The notes under the pieces are model-generated. The model was not told the DNA's origin and made no database searches. It worked only from the letters and a program-made list of their open reading frames with translations. This document shows positions 1 through 7,604 of a stretch of DNA of 64,000 nucleotides, in pieces (the first letter of the stretch is position 1; each line of letters begins with the position of its first letter). Both the position numbers and the translations under genes were made by a program. The DNA comes from Pseudomonas sp. PB101 (GTDB taxonomy: Bacteria > Pseudomonadota > Gammaproteobacteria > Pseudomonadales > Pseudomonadaceae). The stretch lies in the NCBI RefSeq assembly GCF_009764265.1, contig NZ_RWIR01000007.1, forward strand, positions 124,001 through 188,000, written 5' to 3'.

Positions 1-3
1 TTC

Positions 4-1905
4 CTACAACTTCGCCTGACGCAACGCGCCGCTGCGGGATTTGGCCATGGCCGCCAATCGCACTGCGACGTTGGCCGCGCCGTAGCCGGCATAACCGTTT
101 TTACGCTGGATGATCTCGAAGAAGAATCGCCCCTCGAACGGCTCGGTGTACACATGGAACAGTTCACCGCCCTGGGCGTCGCGGTCGTACAACACATTGT
201 AGTAGGCCAGTTCGCTAAGGAACTCGTCGTCGAAGTCGAACCGCGCCGCCAGGTCATCGTAATAGTTGAGCGGGATATCCAGCAGCGGCACCCCCGCCTC
301 TTTGGCACGGCTGACCTGGGCAAAGATGTCATCACAGTCAAACGCGATGTGATGCACACCGGAGCCGCGATAACTCGACAGCGCGTGAGAGATCGCGGTG
401 TTGCGGTTTTCGGAAATGTTCAGCGGCAGGCGGATCGAACTGTCCCGGCTACGCAAGGCACGGCTCTTCACCAGACCATACGGATCGGGCAACACCACTT
501 CGTCGTCGGCCTCGAAGTCCAGCAGGCTCTTGTAGAACAGCACCCAACTGTCGAGGCTGTCGGCCGGCAGTGCCATGGCCATGTGGTCGATGCGCTTGAG
601 ACCACCGCCGACCGGCGCATCCGCCAGCAGATTGAAGTCGGTACCGTAGACATCGGCATCCTGGTCCACCAGATAGATCAGGCTGCCATCCGGCGCACGC
701 ACTGCCGCCAGCTCCAATTCATTGGGCCCGACCAGCCCGCGATAGGGCTGGCCCTTGTAGGCCACGGCACGGGCCAATGCGCTCGCGCTGTCCTTGACGC
801 GCACAGCGGTAGCACACAGCGACGGGCCGTGGGCTTCGAAAAAGCTGTGGCCGAAGGAGTAAGGCTCTGAGTTGAGGATCAGGTTGATATCGCCCTGGCG
901 CAGCAGGCTCACGCTCTTGGAACGATGCTGCCCGGCCTTGACGAAGCCCAGTCGCTCCAGCCAGTGGGAGAGCTTGGCGCCGAGGCTTTCGTCCACGGCG
1001 AACTCAAGAAACTCGATGCCGTTGTATTCACTGGCCTTGGGCGTTTCGAACAGAATCTCGGGGTTGGCCGCAGGCTTGGCTTCGCGCGCCAGACGCTCGC
1101 GGGTCTTCTCTTCCAGATACAGCAGCGAACGCAATCCGTCGGCGGCGTTGGCTCGCGGCGGCGCGGCGCGGAAACCGTCGTTGAAAATCTCCAGCGACAA
1201 GGGCCCGGTGTAGCCGCTCTTGATGATCGGCGCGAGGAACCCCGGCAAATCGAATTCACCCTGGCCCGGGAAGCAGCGGAAATGCCGGCTCCACTCCAGC
1301 ACGTCCATGGCCAGGATCGGCGCGTCGGCCATTTGCACGAAGAAGATCTTGTCGCCGGGAATCTCGGCGATGGCACTGGGATCACCCTTGAGCGACAGGG
1401 TGTGAAAGCTGTCCAGCAACACGCCAAGGCTTGGGTGATCGGCCTGGCGCACGATGTTCCACACCTGTTGATACGTGTTCACATGCCGGCCCCAGGCCAG
1501 CGCCTCGTAACCGATGCGCAGACCACGGGCCCCGGCGTGCTCAGCCAGCAGGCGCAAATCGTCGACTAAAATCTGTTCATCACCGATGGAGTCGGCCGAG
1601 GCGTTGCTGCACACCAGCACAAGGTCGGTGCCCAGTTCCTGCATCAGGTCGAATTTGCGCTCAGCGCGTTCCAGGTTGCGCGACAACCGGTCACGCCGAC
1701 AGCCTTCAAAATCACGGAAGGGTTGAAACAGGGTGATGGCGATCCCGAGATCGGCGCACATCTGTTTAATTTCCCGCGGGCTGCCGTCGTAGTAGAGAAG
1801 GTCGTTTTCGAAAATCTCCACACCGTCGAACCCGGCGGCGGCAATGGCTTCGAGTTTTTCCGGCAGGGTACCGCTCAAGGATACGGTGGCAATGGAACGC
1901 TGCAT
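4..1905 (-). CDS. quiC: 3-dehydroshikimate dehydratase, fused TIM-barrel/VOC (QuiC1 type)
   Basis: This 633-residue protein probably converts 3-dehydroshikimate to protocatechuate in quinate/shikimate catabolism. Residues 1-270 form a sugar-phosphate-isomerase-like TIM barrel. The expected metal ligands are visible: E134 (in YEALAW), D165 and H168 (in DSFH), Q191 and E239 (in SLEIF). Residues 295-600 are two VOC modules like 4-hydroxyphenylpyruvate dioxygenase, with H441, H519 (GVHHIAF) and E597 (FFEIIQR) as metal ligands. This fusion is known from Pseudomonas QuiC1 enzymes. The ATG at 1905 has a GGGAG ribosome site. The gene is divergent from an MFS permease, and a PcaR-type palindrome lies between them. 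The role of the HPPD-like half is uncertain; it may be structural or may have its own activity. Confidence 0.88.
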   Translation of the reverse strand: MQRSIATVSLSGTLPEKLEAIAAAGFDGVEIFENDLLYYDGSPREIKQMCADLGIAITLFQPFRDFEGCRRDRLSRNLERAERKFDLMQELGTDLVLVCSNASADSIGDEQILVDDLRLLAEHAGARGLRIGYEALAWGRHVNTYQQVWNIVRQADHPSLGVLLDSFHTLSLKGDPSAIAEIPGDKIFFVQMADAPILAMDVLEWSRHFRCFPGQGEFDLPGFLAPIIKSGYTGPLSLEIFNDGFRAAPPRANAADGLRSLLYLEEKTRERLAREAKPAANPEILFETPKASEYNGIEFLEFAVDESLGAKLSHWLERLGFVKAGQHRSKSVSLLRQGDINLILNSEPYSFGHSFFEAHGPSLCATAVRVKDSASALARAVAYKGQPYRGLVGPNELELAAVRAPDGSLIYLVDQDADVYGTDFNLLADAPVGGGLKRIDHMAMALPADSLDSWVLFYKSLLDFEADDEVVLPDPYGLVKSRALRSRDSSIRLPLNISENRNTAISHALSSYRGSGVHHIAFDCDDIFAQVSRAKEAGVPLLDIPLNYYDDLAARFDFDDEFLSELAYYNVLYDRDAQGGELFHVYTEPFEGRFFFEIIQRKNGYAGYGAANVAVRLAAMAKSRSGALRQAKL

Positions 1906-2027
1906 GTTTCGACTCCCGGTGGAGGCTTCGGCTGCAGGGAATTTGCGCCGATTTTAAAAGAGTGAGCGGATTATTGAGCTGACGAAGGTATTGGGCAATT
2001 CAAAGTGTACTACCCAGTTAGTTTTGT

Positions 2028-2042
2028 GTTCGATTATCGAAC
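2028..2042. promoter_or_regulatory. PcaR/IclR-type operator candidate
   Basis: GTTCGATTATCGAAC is a perfect 7+1+7 palindrome in the 268-bp divergent promoter between quiC and the MFS permease. It closely resembles the 15-bp site recalled for the protocatechuate regulator PcaR of P. putida (GTTCGATAATCGCAC). Binding by an IclR-family protein (PcaR, or the IclR protein encoded at 6653-7429) is inferred. Confidence 0.55.
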
Positions 2043-2173
2043 AAAATGGTCGTTGGCGAATTGACGATTTTTTGTCCACTGCCCAACATCGACCCCACAT
2101 TGAGTCCGAACTCGCAGCACCGGCCGCGATGTCCAAAACACCAAATAACAAATTCAAAAAACGGGTGGTACAT

Positions 2174-3511
2174 ATGCTTCCTTCCCAAAGCTCACGCATG
2201 GCTCCGGCCATGAGCGTCACTGCCGGTGGTATCGGCGACAAAATCCGCGGCGCCATGGCAGTCGGCAAAACCCGTTGGGGCATGCTGGCGCTGGTGTTTT
2301 TCGCCACCACCCTGAACTACATCGACCGCGCCGCCCTGGGCGTGATGCAACCCATCCTGGCCAAGGAAATGAGCTGGACGGCGATGGATTACGCCAACAT
2401 CAACTTCTGGTTCCAGGTGGGTTACGCCATCGGTTTCGTGCTGCAAGGCCGGTTGATCGACCGGGTCGGCGTGAAACGGGTGTTCTTCTGCGCCGTGCTG
2501 CTCTGGAGCCTGGCGACCGGCGCCCATGGCCTGGCCACTTCGGCGGTCGGCTTCATGGTCTGCCGCTTCATCCTCGGCCTGACCGAAGCCGCCAACTACC
2601 CGGCCTGCGTGAAAACCACGCGCCTGTGGTTCCCGGCCGGTGAACGCGCAGTAGCCACCGGCATTTTCAACGCCGGTACCAACGTCGGTGCGATGTTCAC
2701 CCCGATGCTGCTGCCGCTGATCCTGCACGTCTGGGGCTGGCAGGCCGCGTTCCTGTGCATGTCGGCACTGGGCGGGATCTGGCTGCTGTTCTGGGGCCTG
2801 AAGTACTTCAACCCGGAAGATCACCCGAGCGTCAAACAGTCGGAACTGGACTACATCCAGAACGAAGTCGAACCGGAACAGACCCGCGTACCCTTCTCGA
2901 AGATCCTGCGCATGCGTGGCACCTGGGCTTTCGCCCTCGCCTACTCGATCACCGCGCCGGTGTTCTGGTTCTACCTGTACTGGCTGCCGCCGTTCCTCAA
3001 CCAGCAATACAACCTGGGCATCAACGTGACCCAGATGGGCATTCCGCTGATCATCATCTACCTCACTGCCGACTTCGGCAGCGTTGGCGGCGGCATCCTC
3101 TCCTCGTTCCTGATCGGTCGCGGCGTCAACCCGATCAAGGCGCGACTGATGTCCATGTTCCTGTTCGCCTGCTGCATCATCGGCGTGATCATGGCGGCCG
3201 GCTCCAGCAACCTGTGGGTCGCGGTGGCCGCCATCTCCCTGGCCATCGGCGCGCACCAGGCCTGGACCGCGAACATCTGGAGCCTGGTGATGGACTACAC
3301 GCCCAAGCACATGATGAGTACGGTGTTCGGCTTCGGCGGCATGTGTGCGGCGATTGGCGGGATGTTCATGACCCAGTTGGTCGGCCACATCCTGACCATC
3401 ACCAACAACAACTACACCGTGCTGTTCACCATGATTCCGGCGATGTACTTCATCGCGCTGACCTGGATGTACTTCATGGCACCGCGCAAGATTCCGACCG
3501 TCACCGACTGA
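2174..3511 (+). CDS. MFS permease (anion:cation symporter type), probable hydroaromatic acid importer
   Basis: A twelve-helix major facilitator protein of the ACS branch, which usually imports organic acids such as shikimate, quinate, glucarate or 4-hydroxybenzoate by proton symport at the inner membrane. The first helix carries the LNYIDRAALG signature, followed by QVGYAIGF and the RLIDRVGVKR loop between helices 2 and 3. The chosen ATG at 2174 gives 445 residues. In-frame ATGs at 2129 and 2210 are alternatives, and the reading frame is open further upstream without family-like residues. It is divergent from quiC, which suggests that it brings in the substrate or precursor of that pathway. 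The substrate is inferred from context only. Confidence 0.8.
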   Translation: MLPSQSSRMAPAMSVTAGGIGDKIRGAMAVGKTRWGMLALVFFATTLNYIDRAALGVMQPILAKEMSWTAMDYANINFWFQVGYAIGFVLQGRLIDRVGVKRVFFCAVLLWSLATGAHGLATSAVGFMVCRFILGLTEAANYPACVKTTRLWFPAGERAVATGIFNAGTNVGAMFTPMLLPLILHVWGWQAAFLCMSALGGIWLLFWGLKYFNPEDHPSVKQSELDYIQNEVEPEQTRVPFSKILRMRGTWAFALAYSITAPVFWFYLYWLPPFLNQQYNLGINVTQMGIPLIIIYLTADFGSVGGGILSSFLIGRGVNPIKARLMSMFLFACCIIGVIMAAGSSNLWVAVAAISLAIGAHQAWTANIWSLVMDYTPKHMMSTVFGFGGMCAAIGGMFMTQLVGHILTITNNNYTVLFTMIPAMYFIALTWMYFMAPRKIPTVTD

Positions 3512-3523
3512 AGTTCGGTGCAC

Positions 3524-3623
3524 TGTAGGAGCGAGCATGCTCGCGAAAATCCTGAGAGCGACGCGGGCATCCAGACAACCCGCGTCATCGTTAACGGACA
3601 TCGCGAGCAGGCTCGCTCCTACA
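3524..3623. repeat. REP palindrome pair (BIME-like)
   Basis: Two inverted copies of the Pseudomonas REP unit face each other: TGTAGGAGCGAGC... at 3524-3546 and its complement ending GCTCGCTCCTACA at 3600-3623. They sit between the convergent MFS and DMT permease genes and may stabilise or terminate both messages. Confidence 0.85.
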
Positions 3624-3629
3624 GGTCTT

Positions 3630-4508
3630 TTACCGGCGGCTTTGCTGCCAGGCCGCCGCCAACCCGCTGCAGCAGATCACGGCAATGCCGAGCACGGTGG
3701 TCAGTGTCGGCGTGTGGGAAAACAGCAGCCAGCCGAGCAGGCCGGCGAAGATGATCTGGCAATAGCTGAACGGCGCCAGCAGTGCCGGTGCCGCGAGGCG
3801 GAAAGCCTGGGTCAGGAACAGGTGTGCCGTCATCCCGCAGGCCCCCAGCGCCAGCATCATCGCGCCGTGTACCAGGTTCGGCGTCTGCCAGAAGAACGGC
3901 ACCAGCGCACTCATCACCAGCGTGTTGCACAAGCCCGCAAAAAAGTTGCTGGTGGTCGGGCTGTCGATCTCGCTGAGCTTGCGCGTCAGCAGTTGATAGA
4001 AGCAGAAAAACAGTGCCGAGCAGAACGGCAGCAACACCGCCGGGGTAAACAGATCTCCGCCCGGGTGAACAATGATCAGCACCCCGCTGAAACCGAAAAT
4101 CACCGCCAGCCATTGCCCCCGCGTCACGCGTTCGCCAAGCAACGGCACCGACAACGCGGTGACCAATACCGGTGCGAGGAAGTTGACCGACGTGGCTTCG
4201 GCCAACGGGATGTACATCAGCCCCGTGGTAAAAAACAGACTGGTGCCCAGCAGGCACAGCGCCCGGATCAGTTGCAGCAACGGCCGTTTGGTACGCAGCA
4301 CACGCAGCCCGGATTGCGGCAGGAAAATCCCGGCCATCAGCAGGGTGTGAACCACGTAACGCGCCCAGACCACCATGACGATGGGATAGAAACCGGAAAG
4401 GTATTTGGAAAAGGCGTCGTGGCTGGAAAACAGGAAGGTTGCGACAACGATCAGCAGGATCCCTTTGAAGGGCTGATTGACGCCGGAAAGCGGAGTGCTG
4501 ACGGTCAT
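3630..4508 (-). CDS. EamA/RhaT-family DMT permease
   Basis: A 292-residue protein made of two EamA repeats, with about ten predicted membrane helices and almost no soluble domain. It begins with a short cytoplasmic tail and a first helix reading ILLIVVATFLFSSHDAFSKY, typical of drug/metabolite transporter proteins. Such proteins export or exchange small metabolites across the inner membrane. The ATG at 4508 is the first family-like methionine. It lies between REP pairs and is followed on the same strand by no obvious partner, so its substrate is unknown. Proximity to quinate/shikimate genes is suggestive only. Confidence 0.82.
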   Translation of the reverse strand: MTVSTPLSGVNQPFKGILLIVVATFLFSSHDAFSKYLSGFYPIVMVVWARYVVHTLLMAGIFLPQSGLRVLRTKRPLLQLIRALCLLGTSLFFTTGLMYIPLAEATSVNFLAPVLVTALSVPLLGERVTRGQWLAVIFGFSGVLIIVHPGGDLFTPAVLLPFCSALFFCFYQLLTRKLSEIDSPTTSNFFAGLCNTLVMSALVPFFWQTPNLVHGAMMLALGACGMTAHLFLTQAFRLAAPALLAPFSYCQIIFAGLLGWLLFSHTPTLTTVLGIAVICCSGLAAAWQQSRR

Positions 4509-4530
4509 TGGGTTTCCTTACTTGAAATCA

Positions 4531-4630
4531 TGTAGGAGCGAGCTTGCTCGCGATGATCGTCAACGATGATGATGGCCGCCTGGACAAACACGGCGCCCTC
4601 ACGTCCATCGCGAGCAAGCTCGCTCCTACA
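4531..4630. repeat. REP palindrome pair
   Basis: Two inverted REP units, TGTAGGAGCGAGCTTGCTCGCGATG at 4531-4555 in split form and its complement at 4606-4630, lie between the DMT permease start and the end of the TIM-barrel gene. The sequence between the two arms has no gene. Confidence 0.85.
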
Positions 4631-4652
4631 AGCGATAGGTGCGCAGCACCGA

Positions 4653-5468
4653 TTACAGACGCGCCAACAACGCTATGGTTTTATCCAAAGCCATTCGCGC
4701 CCGATCCAATCCACTCACACCCTGCTCCAGCAACTGCACGGTGGGAATCTCCAGGCTCAACGGTATGTCAGCCGGCAAACCGCGCAACAACCCCTGCAAA
4801 TCACAATCGCCATCACCGGGAAAGCGCCGTTCGTTACGCGCCTGACGCAAGATCTCCGCCATATCGGACGGTCGTGGTCCTGCGACGTCACACAACTGTG
4901 CATACCGTAACCGTGAGGGGGCAACCTTGGCCAGTTCTTCCAACCGCGATCCAGAGCGGTCGAAGTGGAAGGCGTCGACCAGTACACCACCGTTTTCACG
5001 CCCGGCGTTTTCCACGATACGCGCCGCCTGTTGCAGATTGCGCGCATCGGTCCAGGGCATGAACTCCAGATGCGGGTGCAAGCCATAGCGTGCAGCCAGA
5101 TCACAGAGCTCGGCAAAATGCTCGGTCAGTCGTTGTTCGTCAGGATCGTTGCCGGCCACCAGCAACTCACTGGCGCCGAACTCGGCACCCACTGCGAGGA
5201 TTTTCTCGAAGTCGGCGACGACGGTCTGTGGCTTGAGACGCAGGATTTCGACGTCCAGCACCCTGATACCGGTATCGCGCAGACGCGCCAGGGTCTGGCG
5301 GCGCAATTCGCTGTCGCCCACCAGGGCAAAATGGTGTTCCTCAGGGGTCGCTGGCACCAGGCGCAAGCCGACATGGCTGTAGCCGGCCCGCGCGGCGACC
5401 TCGACCATCTCGGGCGGCGACAACTCCAGCACGGTCAGGCTGGCGAGGGAGAAAATGCGTTCGCTCAT
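4653..5468 (-). CDS. Sugar phosphate isomerase/epimerase family TIM barrel, dehydroshikimate-dehydratase-like
   Basis: A 271-residue xylose-isomerase-like TIM barrel. Its presumptive metal ligands are E135 (LEFMPW), D165 and H168 (DAFH), Q191 and E240 (SLEIPT). They fall at almost the same residue numbers as in the TIM half of QuiC encoded at 4-1905, and both proteins share a G-x-G-(E/D)-x-D-L motif. I infer a small single-domain dehydroshikimate dehydratase (AsbF/QuiC-like), although epimerase activity on a sugar acid is possible. The ATG at 5468 was preferred to a GTG at 5474 because GAGGAG, which encodes the end of the upstream gene, sits just before it. The upstream stop codon lies two bases away, so the genes are translationally coupled. 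Confidence 0.75.
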   Translation of the reverse strand: MSERIFSLASLTVLELSPPEMVEVAARAGYSHVGLRLVPATPEEHHFALVGDSELRRQTLARLRDTGIRVLDVEILRLKPQTVVADFEKILAVGAEFGASELLVAGNDPDEQRLTEHFAELCDLAARYGLHPHLEFMPWTDARNLQQAARIVENAGRENGGVLVDAFHFDRSGSRLEELAKVAPSRLRYAQLCDVAGPRPSDMAEILRQARNERRFPGDGDCDLQGLLRGLPADIPLSLEIPTVQLLEQGVSGLDRARMALDKTIALLARL

Positions 5469-5470
5469 GT

Positions 5471-6526
5471 TCACTCCTCGATCAGGGATGGCGTGCAGGC
5501 ACGACCGGTTTCGGCAGCTTCGCGGATGGCTTCGATCAGCGCCAACGTACGCGCGGCATCGGCGGCACTCACCAGCGGCTCGACCTCTCGACGGGCAACG
5601 CGCACGAAGTGCTGTAACTGCAGGCGCAGGGCTTCATCGGCACTGAAGCTTTCCTGGGTCGTCAGCAACGGTTGATGCCAGCCGCCATCGACTTCGTTGT
5701 AGTGCCAGCGTTTAAGCTGCGGAATGCTCAGCGCCCCAGCCGTTCCGGCCAGCAGGTAGCACGGTTGATCAGGATGACGTGGATACACCGGGTTCTCCCC
5801 GGAATCCAGCTCCCAACTCCAGGGCGCAGCCACCGCATCCGAGCCGGTCAGGCTGCCCAGTGCACCGTTATCGAATTGCAGCAGCACGGCTGCGCAATCT
5901 TCGTTGGCAAAGCCGCGTATGGCGTTGCTGGTGATGGCCTGAACCTGACGCACCTCGCCGCACAAGTGCCGCAGCAGATCGAGGTCGTGGATCAGGTTGG
6001 TCAGCAGCATCCCCGCACCGGCCTCGCGCCGCCAGGGTGTTTCGAAATAGCTGTCGGGCTTGCGCAACTGCCAGAGCGCCGTGACCGTGGTCAACCGCCC
6101 CAGTGCGCCGCTGTGGACAAGTTCGTGGGCGCGGACGATCAGTGGATTGTGCCGGCGGTGATGTCCGACCAATACCGGAACGCCACTGGCCTTCGAGGCA
6201 GCCACCAGTTCCCTGGCTTCAGCCAGGTGCACGCCCACCGGTTTTTCCAGCAACACCGGCACGCCGGTCGCCAGGCAATCGAGGGCCGTGCCGACGTGCT
6301 GCGTGTTCGGGTTGGCGACGATGACAGCGTCTGGCTTTGCCTGCTCCAGCATCTGACGATGATCGGCGAAACAGGCTACGCCCCATTGTGCCGCAAGACT
6401 GGCCGCCTGCGGTCCGGGATCGGCCACGGCGCACAGCGTCGCTTCAGTCAGGGATTGCAGGTGCTGGTAGTGCTGCTGGCCCATGTTGCCAGCACCGATC
6501 AGGGCGATGCGAAGTGGCGAATTCAA
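5471..6526 (-). CDS. Gfo/Idh/MocA family NAD(P)-dependent oxidoreductase
   Basis: This 351-residue protein has an N-terminal Rossmann fold with GAGNMG at residues 11-16 and the diagnostic EKPVG at 94-98, followed by the mixed alpha/beta substrate domain. Members oxidise or reduce a cyclic polyol or sugar hydroxyl using NAD(P). Some relatives act on hydroaromatic compounds. It is the first gene of a two-gene unit with the dehydratase-like TIM barrel, so a hydroaromatic or inositol-like substrate is plausible. A dyad resembling those near the IclR gene lies about 45 bp upstream at 6571-6593. Confidence 0.82.
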   Translation of the reverse strand: MNSPLRIALIGAGNMGQQHYQHLQSLTEATLCAVADPGPQAASLAAQWGVACFADHRQMLEQAKPDAVIVANPNTQHVGTALDCLATGVPVLLEKPVGVHLAEARELVAASKASGVPVLVGHHRRHNPLIVRAHELVHSGALGRLTTVTALWQLRKPDSYFETPWRREAGAGMLLTNLIHDLDLLRHLCGEVRQVQAITSNAIRGFANEDCAAVLLQFDNGALGSLTGSDAVAAPWSWELDSGENPVYPRHPDQPCYLLAGTAGALSIPQLKRWHYNEVDGGWHQPLLTTQESFSADEALRLQLQHFVRVARREVEPLVSAADAARTLALIEAIREAAETGRACTPSLIEE

Positions 6527-6570
6527 GATGCGGTCCTCTTGTGAGTGTTATTGGAGCGATGAATTCCAAT

Positions 6571-6593
6571 AATCTAGAACCGAGTTCCAGATT
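6571..6593. promoter_or_regulatory. IclR-type operator candidate upstream of the Gfo/Idh gene
   Basis: AATCTAGAAC and GTTCCAGATT form an inverted repeat with a three-base centre and one mismatch. The same half-site recurs at 7484-7493, and a related GGAAC/TTCC dyad lies at 7560-7580. All three border the IclR gene or its likely targets. Confidence 0.5.
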
Positions 6594-6652
6594 CTTACAC
6601 AGACCAATCCTGAAAGTGTTCGAACAGCGCACAGCTTTAAAACTGCCCAGAC

Positions 6653-7429
6653 TCAGACAAACAACTCCGACGCCAAACTCGCCGCCGACAACTCCTCGGT
6701 AAATGCCAACAACAATGGCGCCAGCTCATGCAGCCGCGCCCCCGGCATCCGTGCGCTCGGGCCGGCAATGCTGAGCACGCCGATCACCCGTCCATCCGCG
6801 GGATGACGCACCACCGCCGCAATGGCTGAGGTCCCCACTGCCGAGCTTTCCTCGACCCAGGCGTAGCCCTGCTCCCGCGCCAGACGCAGGCGTTCGAGCA
6901 ATTCGATGTTGGAGCGTGGCGCGTTCGGCCCTACGTGTTCCGGCACCTGTGCACCCTGGCGCTCCACCAGAGACAAGGCTTCGGCATCGCTCATGCACGC
7001 CAGCCACGCATGTCCGGAGGCTGTGTAGAACAACGGCGCATCTCGTCCCATGTCCGGGTCGTAACGCAGACCGGAGCGCGCACCCTGGGACTTGGCGATC
7101 CAGGTCTGGCGTTCGCCATCGATCACTCCGAGACGCACCAGTTCGCCGGTTTCCTGCGCCAGGCGATCAAGCACCGGCTGCACAATGTCGGCACCGCTGC
7201 TCGACAAATAACGAAAACCCATCGCCACCAGCTTGGTCGAGAGGTGATAACGCAGATTATCCGGATTCTGCCGCACATAACCGAGGCGGATCAGTTCGGC
7301 CAACAGGCGATGGGTGGCGCTCTTGGGGATGTCCAGTTGCTCCGCCAGGGTCTGCATGGGCAGGCCACGAGGGTCGCTGGTGAGGCTTTCGAGCACACTG
7401 AAAACACGTTCGATCTGACTGCCGGCCAT
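6653..7429 (-). CDS. IclR-family transcriptional regulator
   Basis: A 258-residue regulator. It has an N-terminal winged helix (IERVFSVLESL..., then LDIPKSATHRLLAEL as recognition helix) and a C-terminal IclR effector-binding domain ending with the AIAAVV...GVLSIAGP pattern. IclR proteins repress or activate neighbouring catabolic operons in response to small organic acids. The ATG at 7429 follows GGAAG; a GTG at 7441 is the alternative. It lies between a leftward dehydrogenase/dehydratase pair and a rightward FAD dehydrogenase/aldo-keto reductase pair, with related dyads on both sides. It probably controls both and itself. Confidence 0.85.
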   Translation of the reverse strand: MAGSQIERVFSVLESLTSDPRGLPMQTLAEQLDIPKSATHRLLAELIRLGYVRQNPDNLRYHLSTKLVAMGFRYLSSSGADIVQPVLDRLAQETGELVRLGVIDGERQTWIAKSQGARSGLRYDPDMGRDAPLFYTASGHAWLACMSDAEALSLVERQGAQVPEHVGPNAPRSNIELLERLRLAREQGYAWVEESSAVGTSAIAAVVRHPADGRVIGVLSIAGPSARMPGARLHELAPLLLAFTEELSAASLASELFV

Positions 7430-7483
7430 GGTCGCTTCCACACAAAATTTGTTCGATTCTAGAAGACATCCAGTCGAATGCGA

Positions 7484-7513
7484 AATCTGGAACTGACCGT
7501 TCGATAACCGCCC
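7484..7513. promoter_or_regulatory. Composite operator region: GGAAC half-site and PcaR-like 15-mer
   Basis: AATCTGGAAC at 7484-7493 repeats the half-site seen at 6584-6593. It is followed at 7499-7513 by GTTCGATAACCGCCC, which matches the recalled PcaR consensus at 13 of 15 positions. Both lie in the divergent promoter between the IclR gene and the FAD dehydrogenase. Confidence 0.45.
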
Positions 7514-7559
7514 GCTTTACGCCACCCAGACTTGTCCGACTTCACCGGACTCCTATATT

Positions 7560-7580
7560 TTTTGGAACCAGATTCCAAAA
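7560..7580. promoter_or_regulatory. Perfect 8+5+8 dyad upstream of FAD dehydrogenase
   Basis: TTTTGGAA and TTCCAAAA flank CCAGA, 24 bases before the FAD dehydrogenase ATG. The position fits a repressor operator, and the GGAAC core is shared with the other IclR-linked dyads. Confidence 0.5.
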
Positions 7581-7604
7581 TAATAAAACGCCGGAGTTCA
7601 ACCA

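Noticed and set aside
2192..3601. 469-codon open frame antisense to the MFS permease
   Set aside because: It is an His/Gln/Arg-rich mirror of a GC-rich membrane-protein gene, with no ribosome site or family features.
3537..4535. 332-codon open frame antisense to the DMT permease
   Set aside because: Composition is arginine/glutamine/histidine-rich as expected of a shadow frame, and it begins inside a REP element.
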